Assembly (NCBI GenBank): GCA_020697375.1
Contig: JAJFBJ010000101.1
Coordinates: forward strand, 1-18,397
DNA length: 18,397 bases
Direction of reading: 5' to 3'
Source: Nitrospira sp.
Lineage (GTDB): Bacteria > Nitrospirota > Nitrospiria > Nitrospirales > Nitrospiraceae
The notes under the pieces were generated by a model. The model made no database searches. It was given only the letters and a program-made list of their open reading frames with translations, and was not told where the DNA came from. This document shows, piece after piece, positions 7,473 to 14,837 of the stretch. Position numbers and translations under genes: made by a program. How positions within the stretch are numbered: the stretch's first letter is position 1; every line of letters starts with the position of its first letter.

Positions 7473-9620
7473 CTATCGAGCGCGAAACGGGCGCAATTTT
7501 ACCTCCAGATCACCTTGCAGCCCGAGTATCTCATGCCTGGTGACGGCGCCTTCCCGCCAAAACCGGAGATCGAGCGTCGCACGGCCCACCCGGAGCTGGC
7601 TGACCGTGATATCCGGTAACCAAGGTGGAAGCGAGGGATCGACGTAAAGCGTTTTCCGGGGCGCATCGGCGTCGAGGCCTAGAATGGCACGTAAAAAATG
7701 AAAGACACTGCCAGCTGCCCAGCCCTGCGGCACATTCGCTCCAAGATATTGCACCGGAAACGTACCGGGTCCTCGTTGCGTTCCGGCATAAAGTTCGGGG
7801 AGACGATTGAGCTGGAAGTAACTACCCGCCTCGCTGATATCGCGAGCGACCATGGCCGCTTCTTCTGCAAACCCATATCGCTTGAAACCCATGGCGATGA
7901 TCCCGTTGTCGTGCGGCCACACCGAGCCGTTCTGATAGGAGAAGGGGTTATAGGCGGGATTCCGGTCGGATAATGTACGGATACCCCAACCGCTCCACAT
8001 GTCCGGCTCGAGCAGCCGGCGCATCACGCGTTCCGCACGGTCCGGACGGACAATGCCGCTCCAGAGGAGATGGCCCGCATTGGAGGCAATCGTCTTCACC
8101 TGCTTCTTGTCACCATCCAGAGCATAGGCGTAAAAGCCGAGGTCTTCGCACCAGAACCGCTCCTCAAACCGTTGCTGCAGGTCGGCCGCTTCCTGTCTGA
8201 GCTTCTTGGCCAAATCAGGTTTGCCGAAATACTCCGCGCTGTCGGCGACGCGGCGTTTCGCATCGAACACGTATCCTTGCAATTCGCACAGCGCCTTTGG
8301 AGCTTTCACCAGCGAACCATCCGGATAGACGACGGCATCACCGGCGTCTTTCCATCCCATGTTCTCGTAACCCTGGTCGGAATGGGTCTGGTACTCCTGG
8401 AATCCGTCCCCGTCGCGATCTCCATGTTGATCGATCCACCCCAGACATTTCTCCACAGCCTTCTCGTACCGGGCAAACAGCGCGTCGTCTCCCAACCATT
8501 TCCAGGCTTCATGCCATGCCAAGATATACAGGGTAGTCGCATCGGCGGTTCCGTAATAGGGGGTATGCGGAATGCGCTTGAAATGGGCCAGCTCACCCAC
8601 CCGTAACTCGTGGGGCATCTTTCCCGGCTCCGCGTCCCTGAAGACATCCGCTTCAGTCGCTTGGAGTTCGGCCAGCCGCTTGAGAGTACCTCGCGCGAAA
8701 TCAGGGTAGACCATCATATTTTGCAGGCTGACGATCAAACTGTCGCGACCGAAGACACTGACAAACCAAGGCACGCCGGCGGCGGCCAACAATTCCTTGG
8801 GCTGCGTCTCGTCCACGGTAAGACGAAGGGCCGCCATATCCTCCACGGATTGCCGGTAGAGCCGGTAAAACTCCTCGTTCGAGGTGGTGATCTGTGTGGT
8901 GACCTGCTTCCAGTGGGCCAGGCTTTGAGCCGTGCCGGAATCTTCACAGGCCTGCGTACACTCGTCCGGGGCTCGGCGGAGAATGTCACCTTCCTTGATA
9001 TCGTATTTGCAGCAGGCATGCCATGCGGCGCCCGGCGCGAGATCGAGAGCAAAGTTGATGCGTCCATTTCCGTAGAGCGCCTTCGTGTCACATCCCTCGA
9101 GGGAAATCACCAAGGCACGGCGAAAGTCTTGATGAACATACCGGCTGATCAGTTGCTGCCTGTCACCGGCCCACTCGGTTTCGATATGGCCTCGGCGCGT
9201 CAACTCCTTGGACTTGACTTCGAAAATGTCGGCGAAGTCATTGCGAATCAGGATTTCCAGGTTGAAGCGCACCCGCTTGGAACTATAGTTCCGAATGTCG
9301 ATGTCTTCATGAAGCGCGTCTCCGATCGTGCGACCCAGCACGAGTCCCAGCGTTCCGGCGGCAATCTCACCATGCTCCGTCAGGACCGTGGGATTGACGA
9401 GGTAGATTCGCGAGGCATAATAGGCAACGGCGCCGGAATTCAGAACGGTCCAGCGTTTGCCGTCGATATAGAGCTGATAGCAGCTGACATAGCGCGTGTC
9501 CCGCGCATAGAGTCCCTGATCGGACGCGTCCGTGATGGAGCCGTCGAATTCAGAGACCAGGAAGGTACTGCCGTGATTGATCGTAATGACTGGAGGGCCG
9601 ACCGTGACTTTCAAGGACAT
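7473..9620 (-). CDS. Glycogen-debranching / amylo-alpha-1,6-glucosidase-type protein
   Basis: 715 aa. The N-terminal ~220 residues are a beta-rich domain of the kind found at the start of bacterial glycogen-debranching-like proteins (FLVSEFDGSITDASDQGLYARDTRYVS, residues 20-46). From about 250 to 650 there is an (alpha/alpha)6-barrel glucosidase-type domain with FGRDSLIVSLQNMM (290-303), a DRDGDGF calcium-like loop (401-407), GYENMGWKDAGDAV (417-430) and NPFSYQNGSVWPHDNG (558-573). The last ~60 residues form a beta cap. It probably hydrolyses alpha-1,6 or other alpha-glucosidic bonds in storage glycans; the exact substrate is inference. ATG 9620 has GGAGG 8 nt upstream. It appears to be a single-gene unit, with a large gap on both sides. 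Confidence 0.9.
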   Translation of the reverse strand: MSLKVTVGPPVITINHGSTFLVSEFDGSITDASDQGLYARDTRYVSCYQLYIDGKRWTVLNSGAVAYYASRIYLVNPTVLTEHGEIAAGTLGLVLGRTIGDALHEDIDIRNYSSKRVRFNLEILIRNDFADIFEVKSKELTRRGHIETEWAGDRQQLISRYVHQDFRRALVISLEGCDTKALYGNGRINFALDLAPGAAWHACCKYDIKEGDILRRAPDECTQACEDSGTAQSLAHWKQVTTQITTSNEEFYRLYRQSVEDMAALRLTVDETQPKELLAAAGVPWFVSVFGRDSLIVSLQNMMVYPDFARGTLKRLAELQATEADVFRDAEPGKMPHELRVGELAHFKRIPHTPYYGTADATTLYILAWHEAWKWLGDDALFARYEKAVEKCLGWIDQHGDRDGDGFQEYQTHSDQGYENMGWKDAGDAVVYPDGSLVKAPKALCELQGYVFDAKRRVADSAEYFGKPDLAKKLRQEAADLQQRFEERFWCEDLGFYAYALDGDKKQVKTIASNAGHLLWSGIVRPDRAERVMRRLLEPDMWSGWGIRTLSDRNPAYNPFSYQNGSVWPHDNGIIAMGFKRYGFAEEAAMVARDISEAGSYFQLNRLPELYAGTQRGPGTFPVQYLGANVPQGWAAGSVFHFLRAILGLDADAPRKTLYVDPSLPPWLPDITVSQLRVGRATLDLRFWREGAVTRHEILGLQGDLEVKLRPFRAR

Positions 9621-9771
9621 TCACTATACCTCCGGCTTACTCGAACCTACCCGCCTATCCCGGACTTTGTACCATTGCGTCGTAGTTCGATTCATCCGTT
9701 TCGTGAAGCAACGGCCTGGACACATCAGGAGCGGGTCCCTCTAACCTCATACTGCGGTAGGAAGTAGGTGA

Positions 9772-9811
9772 CCGGACTGCAGCAGGGAAGTCAACTCCCC
9801 GCTGCAGTCGG
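9772..9811 (-). terminator. Long hairpin after the exported repeat protein gene
   Basis: GACTGCAGC (9775-9783) pairs perfectly with GCTGCAGTC (9801-9809). The pairing is extended inside by GGGA / TCCC after one mismatch and outside by CC / GG with one bulge. It lies about 50 nt past the stop at 9860 and before the debranching-enzyme gene. There is no T tract, so a terminator or transcript-end structure is inferred from position. Confidence 0.5.
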
Positions 9812-9859
9812 ATGTAACGGCATGTCAGCCATCACGAGTTTCTCAACGAACCGGCTTGT

Positions 9860-10786
9860 TCACTCTGCTTTTCGGAGGTCGATCACCTTCCCGTTCTCAT
9901 CCAACTCAACGGTGATCAGCGACCCTTCCGGGATCGGTTTGGTCTTCACTTCCATTCGCTCCAGGGGGAACACTTTTTCGCCTTCCGGCGTCTGGAGCTT
10001 GATCTGGTTCTTGGTCGTACCGGTATACACCAATTTGCCGGTCATCAACCGGTGCGCCCCCATCTTGTTTTTGTGTTTCCCATGATGGTCGATCACAAGG
10101 TTTTCTTCATTGAGCCAGAGCGTCACTTCATCGCCGACGGCAGCATCGGGGGGCGCCGTCTTGGCGTTGATGGTGTACGTCCCCACCGGTGTCTTCACAT
10201 AGAACAGCCCGGATTGGACTTTCGTCACCACCCCATGCAAGGTCAGGTGATAGCCGGACTTGGTGTGGGGATGCTCATCAAGCTCTATATCCACGGTCAT
10301 ACGATGAATATCGATGACCTTCCCGGCTTCGTTCAGTTCGACGGCGATCGGCGCCCCTTCCTCCACGCCGGACAACTGAGACCTTCCGGTTTGCACCGCG
10401 AAGGTCTTTTCGCCCTCCGGCGTCCAGAGTTTGATTTCATTCCTATCCTTTGACGCATAGGCCAATTTGCCGGAAACGAAGCGATGCGAATGGGACGGGT
10501 CGCCCTTACGATGGACGTCGATCACGACATTGTTTTCGTTGACCTGCATCTCCACTTCTTCGCCGACTTCCAGGTTCTTGGGCGCAGTGGCGGAGGAGAT
10601 CCTCAGCTGTCCCCAAGGAGCCTTCACCGTGATCAGATCCGACTGCACCTTGGAGACGACGCCGCTGACCTTCATGTGCGTCCCCCCCTTGGCGTGGCTG
10701 TGACCCCCGCCTTCATCCGCGAACCCGTACGATGCCGGCATCAACAGGCTCAGGACCATCGAACCGAGAACCATCGTCTTGCGCAT
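9860..10786 (-). CDS. Exported protein of two tandem ~125-residue modules
   Basis: 308 aa from ATG 10786. A signal peptide is clear: MRKT, then the hydrophobic run MVLGSMVLSLLMPASYGFA, with likely cleavage after Ala23. The mature protein starts with a His/Gly-rich stretch (DEGGGHSHAKGGTH) and then two copies of one module, about residues 38-162 and 180-305. Shared landmarks are GVVSKVQSD / GVVTKVQSG, GEEVEMQVNENNVVID / GDEVTLWLNEENLVID, SGKLAYASKDRNEIKL / TGKLVYTGTTKNQIKL, TPEGEK in both, and VELNEAGKVIDIH / VELDENGKVIDLR. It looks like a beta-barrel or OB-like periplasmic protein; function unknown. AAGGAG stands 7 nt before ATG 10786. A GTG at 10846 also has a strong AAGGAGG, but would give an unusually long basic leader before the hydrophobic core. 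Confidence 0.85.
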   Translation of the reverse strand: MRKTMVLGSMVLSLLMPASYGFADEGGGHSHAKGGTHMKVSGVVSKVQSDLITVKAPWGQLRISSATAPKNLEVGEEVEMQVNENNVVIDVHRKGDPSHSHRFVSGKLAYASKDRNEIKLWTPEGEKTFAVQTGRSQLSGVEEGAPIAVELNEAGKVIDIHRMTVDIELDEHPHTKSGYHLTLHGVVTKVQSGLFYVKTPVGTYTINAKTAPPDAAVGDEVTLWLNEENLVIDHHGKHKNKMGAHRLMTGKLVYTGTTKNQIKLQTPEGEKVFPLERMEVKTKPIPEGSLITVELDENGKVIDLRKAE

Positions 10787-11145
10787 CCGCGTTCTCCTTT
10801 TCATGCCTCGTACACGTTCCGGCTGCCGTTGAATTGAACCGTTCACATCGCCCTCCTTGGTAATAGGTTATAGATTACAACTCTTGTCATCTGATCACAG
10901 AACTGCGACTCCGGCCTCCGGAAGATCATTGCCAGATCAACATTCCCTGTCGAGTGAGACATCCTTTTGCTCTGATCATCATACTCGGGCTCCCAGCTCT
11001 TACGATCGGACTATTGCGTTCCTTTACCTGTGTTCCGACTTGCGATCGTGCGAAACTCCTGCCAAACAAAAGCCGTAATTTTGCCGGGCTAGCTGTTACG
11101 TATAAAGAAGTTCGAGGAGAAATGCGACATCTTCATGTTGTGAGC
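10787..11145. other. Non-coding gap upstream of the exported repeat protein
   Basis: This stretch of about 360 nt holds the upstream region of the minus-strand exported-protein gene, including the alternative GTG start at 10846 with its own AAGGAGG. I could not find a convincing -35/-10 pair, although a TATAAC lies at about 10867-10872 on the minus strand. A plus-strand ORF from GTG 10954 has a hydrophobic N-terminus but no ribosome binding site and is not supported. Nothing else was recognised. Confidence 0.4.
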
Positions 11146-11265
11146 CAGGGCAAAAAGGTCCAGTGTGAGCCGGCCAAGACAGGTTCATTTCCTCAAGGTC
11201 GATGTGGAGCCTAAGAGAAAAGCGAGCAGGCCGGGTGACGGACGTTTTCAGCATTCTGCTAGAGG
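11146..11265. repeat. Diverged copy (D) of the palindromic intergenic repeat
   Basis: The right end CAGCATTCTGCTAGAGGCG matches CCGCATCCTGCTAGAGGCG of copy A at 17 of 19 positions. The left part (GGCAAAAAGGTCCAG) and middle (GTGGAGCCTAAGAG) also align with A (GCGCAAAAAAGGTC and GGTGAGCCTCTGAG), with more differences. The element overlaps the last codons and stop codon of the broken VOC gene. Confidence 0.5.
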
Positions 11266-11655
11266 CGCAACGGTTTGATAGGCGACACGACTGCGTCGGG
11301 ATCATTCTTCCAAATCGCTTCGTCGGCGTCCGCATACAGCTCGACTTCATTGCCGTCCGGATCCGACTCCGCTCGCTTCCAGCTCGCGTTTCGCAGCCCT
11401 GAGCTCATCGAGACTGTCGCCGACCTTGATGCCGATATGGTAGAGCCCGCGCCTGTGTCCTGTTAGGGGGCCCGGCGCATCACCGACCTGAATGAGCAGA
11501 AGCTCATGGTGAGTACGGCCGGACGTGAGCGCCGCGGCGGCGCCATTGAAGATTCGACCCACCTCCCGAAACCCAAGCAGGTCGCGATAGAAGGCAAGGG
11601 AGCGTCGAAGGTCCTTCACGTAAAACACCACATGCCCCAGGTACTGTGCTTTCAT
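11259..11655 (-). pseudogene. VOC-family (glyoxalase/dioxygenase-like) gene broken by an out-of-frame deletion
   Basis: The frame from ATG 11655 reads a normal VOC start: LGHVVFYVKDLRRSLAFYRD with His8, HHELLLIQVG, and GLYHIGIKVG with the second metal His. It continues to ELEASGV and then enters a short tail ending in TGA at 11347-11349. The expected end of the same family is present in another frame at 11363-11262: DPDGNEVELYADADEA, then IWKNDPDAVVSPIKPLRL and TAG at 11259-11261. The segment normally lying between (about 17-20 residues, of the type SDHxVSQSLYLR) is missing. A deletion that is not a multiple of three therefore removed part of the second VOC module and shifted the frame. AAGGAG of the ribosome binding site forms the last codons of the upstream gene. 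The truncated 102-residue product might still be made but would lack the final metal Glu. Confidence 0.75.
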
Positions 11656-11660
11656 GGCAA

Positions 11661-12074
11661 TCACTCCTTGCTGGACGAGGATGAGCGGAGCAACCCTCTG
11701 ACTGCCGCATGCGCCAACACCACGTCCGGCTCCCGTTGCAGGGCGTCGTAATAATGTCTTCCGAACCCGTCTCCCTCTTCCGACGGCATCAACAGAGTCC
11801 GCATGGAATCGATGAGGGCCGTGATGTCCGCATCGGCCGATGCGTCCTCTTCTTCAGCGAGCTCGTCGAGCCTGGCGATCATGTGAGAGAGCGGACGTAA
11901 CCAGGCAAACCATGCGTCACCCAGCACCAATTGAAAAAATGCCCCGTTGGATGGGATGCGTCCATGGATTCGCTCGTAGGATACCCGTTCACTGTCCAGC
12001 AACGCCTTGTGCAGACGAAGAAGAGCGCGGGAAAGATTCTGAAGGTGCACGCCTGTATCGTTCGGTCCCGGCAT
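11661..12074 (-). CDS. Conserved protein of unknown function (137 aa)
   Basis: 137 aa, mostly helical and acidic, with no signal peptide or membrane segment. Recognisable landmarks are LSRALLRLHKALLDSERVSYERIHG (14-38), DAWFAWLRPLSHMIARLDEL (53-72) and EEGDGFGRHYYDALQREPDVVLAHAAVRGLL (99-129). I believe this pattern is shared by uncharacterised proteins in many bacteria, but I know no function. It starts 17 nt after the SDR stop and its last codons AAG GAG TGA supply the ribosome binding site of the VOC gene, so the three form one transcript. The start at 12074 has AAGGAA about 9-10 nt upstream. Confidence 0.8.
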   Translation of the reverse strand: MPGPNDTGVHLQNLSRALLRLHKALLDSERVSYERIHGRIPSNGAFFQLVLGDAWFAWLRPLSHMIARLDELAEEEDASADADITALIDSMRTLLMPSEEGDGFGRHYYDALQREPDVVLAHAAVRGLLRSSSSSKE

Positions 12075-12091
12075 GGTCTCGCATTCCTTGC

Positions 12092-12796
12092 TTATGTCTT
12101 GACGGCGGATCTGCGACCAATTTGGCTCCCGACGGGAATTGCGGCCCCGCTGATCTCGACGGCTTCATCAGAGGCGAGAAAGAGCAGCGTCTCGGCAATG
12201 GATTCGGGTCTGGTCCAGGTAGATGGGTCCACATCGGGCATGCCGGCGCGGTTAGCCGTTGTATCGATGGTGTTCGGCAGCAGGCCGTTGACGGTCACTC
12301 CAGAACCTTTCAACTCAAGCGCCAGTACCTGAATCAAGGAGACGAGGCTCGCTTTGGAGACGATGTAGGCAGCGGCCCCTGGAAACGGCTGAAGCGCTGC
12401 CCAGGCTGCCACATGCAGAATGCGACCATTCCCGCGTTCCACCATATGGGGAACCACGCCCTTCGAGAGCAGAAAGGCCGACGTCACGTTCATCGTCAAC
12501 ATTCGCTCCCAGAGGGCCGCATCCGTTTCCTCCACTCGACCCGTTGCAAAGCCACCGACCAGATTGACCAAAACGTCTATCCGCCCATGCCGGTCGAACA
12601 CCTCCTTGATGAATCGCCTGACATCCGCTTCGTCGGTCACGTCGGCGTTGACTGCATCGCGTCCCGCGCTCAATGGCGGACTTTGGCGATCCACCGTGAT
12701 GACCTGTGCGCCGGCCTTTGTGAATGCCGGCGTGACGGTCTGGCCGAGCGCTCCGCTCCCGCCGGTGATGACGACCACTTTGCCATCTAATCGCAT
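12092..12796 (-). CDS. SDR-family oxidoreductase lacking the catalytic Ser
   Basis: 234 aa. The nucleotide motif TGGSGALG (11-18), Asn103 in TMNVTSAF and the Tyr144-xxx-Lys148 pair (AYIVSK) are present. The NNAG motif is replaced by NLVGG (78-82), and the residue 13 before the Tyr is Ala131 (HVAAWAAL) instead of Ser. This variant occurs in a subgroup of SDRs, as I recall, so it need not mean loss of function. The C-terminus ISGAAIPVGSQIGRR is the usual SDR end. The start at 12796 is preceded by GAGGAG at 7-nt spacing; the frame extends to 12829 but that leader is unsupported. First gene of the SDR - unknown - VOC unit. Confidence 0.9.
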   Translation of the reverse strand: MRLDGKVVVITGGSGALGQTVTPAFTKAGAQVITVDRQSPPLSAGRDAVNADVTDEADVRRFIKEVFDRHGRIDVLVNLVGGFATGRVEETDAALWERMLTMNVTSAFLLSKGVVPHMVERGNGRILHVAAWAALQPFPGAAAYIVSKASLVSLIQVLALELKGSGVTVNGLLPNTIDTTANRAGMPDVDPSTWTRPESIAETLLFLASDEAVEISGAAIPVGSQIGRRSAVKT

Positions 12797-12842
12797 GGAT
12801 TTTCTCCTCGGTGAACCTGCTGCCTGCAACGTTCCGTCTCAA

Positions 12843-12885
12843 TTCGTTGGCTCAAGGTCGAGCTGATGAGCCTTGAGCCAACGAA
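12843..12885. terminator. Perfect 15-bp inverted repeat between two genes
   Basis: TTCGTTGGCTCAAGG (12843-12857) and CCTTGAGCCAACGAA (12871-12885) are exact reverse complements around a 13-nt loop. The hairpin begins 28 nt past the stop of the small secreted gene and ends about 47 nt before the SDR start. On the minus strand it is followed by TTGAGACGG, not a long T run. A terminator is the simplest reading; an operator for the downstream SDR unit is an alternative. Confidence 0.7.
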
Positions 12886-12912
12886 GCGACATTTCCACGC
12901 AATCGATCGAGC

Positions 12913-13251
12913 TTACTGCACCTCAACCGTGATGGAATCGGAAGCGGAAAGATGATCGTGGTCATGCGTGGCGGCTTGCACCTTGATCTCGTGCGTTCCC
13001 TTGCTCAGACCCTTGAAGGTGCCGGGGAATTTCTTCTGAGGCTTGCCGTCCAGATACACGTGTCCATGCTCTGCCTTGGAGCCTTTGACGAGTTCGTATT
13101 TGAGCTCAAAGGTGTCGCCCACCTTCTCGCCGTTTTTCGGCGACGTAATGGCAATCTTCGAGCCGTCATCCACGTCGGCGAGGGCAGGAGCGGTTGAGAC
13201 GGCGAAGCAGAGGGTGGCAATAGACAAAGCAGATAGAAACAAGCGTTTCAT
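12913..13251 (-). CDS. Small exported protein with an Ig-like/beta-sandwich domain
   Basis: 112 aa. A signal peptide is clear (MKRLFLSALSIATLCFAVSTAPALA, cleavage likely after Ala25). The ~87-residue mature part reads as one beta-sandwich: IAITSPKNGEKVGDTFELKYEL, then GHVYLDGKPQKKFPGTFKGLSKGTHEIKVQA, ending in SDSITVEVQ. It is similar to small periplasmic domains of the DUF4399 or Ig-like type, a tentative assignment. Histidines cluster at THDHDHL (96-101) and EHGH (61-64), suggesting metal binding, which is inference. ATG 13251 has AAGGAG about 5 nt upstream. It is 117 nt from the SnoaL-like gene upstream and is followed by the strong hairpin at 12843-12885. Confidence 0.82.
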   Translation of the reverse strand: MKRLFLSALSIATLCFAVSTAPALADVDDGSKIAITSPKNGEKVGDTFELKYELVKGSKAEHGHVYLDGKPQKKFPGTFKGLSKGTHEIKVQAATHDHDHLSASDSITVEVQ

Positions 13252-13368
13252 ATGTTCTCCTTCAATGACGCCGGACTATCGAAATCCAGCGATATGTGAT
13301 TACATCAGACCAATCCTGAGAACCATAAGACGCGCGGTCGCCTGAGTACAAGCTCCATCTTGCCGAGT

Positions 13369-13743
13369 TCACGCTTTCGGTTTCGCACTATCGTAATAAA
13401 ACCGCTCGCTGACGATCTTGCCGTTCTTCCACTTCGCCACAGACACCTGTTCCAGGCGCACCGGCTGACCGTTCGTCGCCACGAATTCCATGACGCTTTC
13501 GTAAAATGTGACATCGTCGCCGACGCCGGTCGCCGAGACATGAAATCCCTTCCACTCCTTGACTCCATTGAGAAACTGCTTCTCGCGCTCGATGTTGGCG
13601 GCGAGTCCCTTCGTGGGTTGGTTGGCGTTATCCTGCATGACTGTGTCCTCACCGTAGAACTCGTTCATCGCCTCCATGATCTTCCCCTGCTGAATCGAGG
13701 TCAAGAGTCCCTCCAGGCGTTGTTGCAGATTCTGGTTGCTCAT
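13369..13743 (-). CDS. SnoaL/NTF2-like domain protein
   Basis: 124 aa, one NTF2-like alpha+beta domain: an N-terminal helix pair (NLQQRLEGLLTSIQQGKIMEAMNEFYGEDTVMQD), then the beta sheet with FHVSATGVGDDVTFYESVMEF, VRLEQVSVAKWKNGKIVSERFYYD. The KWKNGKIVSERFYYD end is the usual SnoaL-like signature. Such proteins range from small-molecule isomerases to binding proteins, so no reaction is assigned. ATG 13743 overlaps the TGA of the VOC gene (ATGA) and has AAAGGAG upstream; the longer frame to 13875 only shadows the VOC gene. Last gene of the pirin operon. Confidence 0.85.
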   Translation of the reverse strand: MSNQNLQQRLEGLLTSIQQGKIMEAMNEFYGEDTVMQDNANQPTKGLAANIEREKQFLNGVKEWKGFHVSATGVGDDVTFYESVMEFVATNGQPVRLEQVSVAKWKNGKIVSERFYYDSAKPKA

Positions 13744-14183
13744 TTCGTCTCCTTTCTTGGTTGGCTGACTGTCTGCTTGGTGAATGTGATCCCCGCCTTC
13801 TGCACTTCCTGATAGGGCAGGAGCCAGACGAGCGATTCGTCGCTCAGGTCGCCCACCTGAATGCGGTTGCCCCAAGGATCGCGGAAATCACACCGGAAAT
13901 CCGGATCTAGTTTCAACTTATATTTCTGCGTGAGTTTCCGCCGGACTTCCTTGATCTGCTGTTCGTCGCGGACCATCAGGCCGAAGTGTTTCACGCGGTC
14001 CGGCTGGACCTGGTCCACTTCGAAGATCGCCATGAATTGATGCTCGCCGAGTTTGCACCAGGCGGCGCCTTCGCCGCCGCGCAGCATCTTCAGCCCGAAC
14101 ACATCCGCATAGAACTTCACGGCTCTTTTCGCGTCGGTGACCTCGATCACGATGTGGTTGCATCCATAGACTTGGACGGCCAT
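13740..14183 (-). CDS. VOC-family protein (glyoxalase/bleomycin-resistance/dioxygenase fold)
   Basis: 147 aa. Two paired beta-alpha-beta modules: YGCNHIVIEVTDAKRAVKFYADVFGLKMLRG (6-36) with the first candidate metal residue His10, and VKHFGLMVRDEQQIKEVRRKL (64-84) with His66, ending in FRDPWGNRIQVGDLSDESLVW. The DPWGNRIQ motif is typical of the family. Reactions in this fold include glyoxal detoxification, ring cleavage and antibiotic binding; none can be chosen here. ATG 14183 has GAGGAGG at 7-nt spacing. It follows the DsbA-like gene by 12 nt and overlaps the SnoaL-like gene by 4 nt, so it is translationally coupled. Confidence 0.88.
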   Translation of the reverse strand: MAVQVYGCNHIVIEVTDAKRAVKFYADVFGLKMLRGGEGAAWCKLGEHQFMAIFEVDQVQPDRVKHFGLMVRDEQQIKEVRRKLTQKYKLKLDPDFRCDFRDPWGNRIQVGDLSDESLVWLLPYQEVQKAGITFTKQTVSQPRKETK

Positions 14184-14195
14184 CTCAGTTCCTCC

Positions 14196-14837
14196 TCAAC
14201 GGGTGACCTGTTCGATCGCGGTGATAAAGCTCTCCACCGGCTGTGCGCCGGATACCGCGGCCTTTCCATTCAACACGAAGTAGGGCACGCCCCTGATCCC
14301 CAGCTGATGTCCCTGCGCCTCTTCCTGCCTGACTGCTTCGACGCCTTCGTCGCTCTGCAAGAACCGGTTCGTTCTGTCCATATCCAGCCCCGCCCGAACC
14401 GCGAGGCTCGCGAGCGTCCCGACTTGTCCCACATTCAGCCCTTCCGTGAAGTAGCCGTGAAACAGTTCCTCGACGACCTCATCCTGACGACCCTGCTGCA
14501 GGGCGAACCAGATTACTCGGTGCGCATTGAACGTATTAGGCGTCCTTTCGATGCGGCTGAAGGCGAAATCGATGCCGACGCTCGTTCCGACTGTGGCGAC
14601 GCGCTCCTGGATGGTCTTCATCTCTCCCGGACCGCCGAACTTCGTTTCGAGATAGACGCGGCGATCCATGCCTGCCTGAGGCATGGTGGGGTTGAGCTGA
14701 AACGGACGCCAGATGACATTGGCTGCTTGTCGTTTGTTCACCGAGTCCAGCGCCTGTTCCAGCCGCCGCTTGCCGATGTAGCACCAGGGGCATACCACGT
14801 CGGAATAGACCTCGATCGTGACGATCTGACCGGTCAT
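14196..14837 (-). CDS. DsbA-family (FrnE-like) thiol oxidoreductase
   Basis: 213 aa. Thioredoxin fold with the redox motif CPWC (Cys16, Cys19) in VVCPWCYIGKRRLEQAL and a cis-Pro loop at GIRGVPYFVLNGK (Pro185). A helical insertion lies between them. There is no signal peptide, so it acts in the cytoplasm, as is usual for FrnE-type members (polyketide isomerase or disulfide chaperone roles in other species). ATG 14837 overlaps the pirin stop (ATGA); the ribosome binding site is weak, which fits coupling. The pairing with pirin, a VOC protein and a SnoaL-like protein suggests a joint role in thiol or electrophile metabolism; that is inference. Confidence 0.92.
   Translation of the reverse strand: MTGQIVTIEVYSDVVCPWCYIGKRRLEQALDSVNKRQAANVIWRPFQLNPTMPQAGMDRRVYLETKFGGPGEMKTIQERVATVGTSVGIDFAFSRIERTPNTFNAHRVIWFALQQGRQDEVVEELFHGYFTEGLNVGQVGTLASLAVRAGLDMDRTNRFLQSDEGVEAVRQEEAQGHQLGIRGVPYFVLNGKAAVSGAQPVESFITAIEQVTR

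Noticed and set aside
8610..9767. 385-aa plus-strand ORF opposite the debranching enzyme
   Set aside because: Antisense shadow in GC-rich DNA; no recognisable domain and no ribosome binding site, while the minus frame has clear family motifs.
10954..11214. Plus-strand ORF of 86 aa with a hydrophobic N-terminus
   Set aside because: GTG start without a ribosome binding site; its 3' half lies in repeat copy D, and the composition looks random.
11096..11350. 84-aa minus-strand ORF at the end of the VOC pseudogene
   Set aside because: It is in the third frame, neither the VOC start frame nor the frame carrying the VOC C-terminus, and runs through the repeat.
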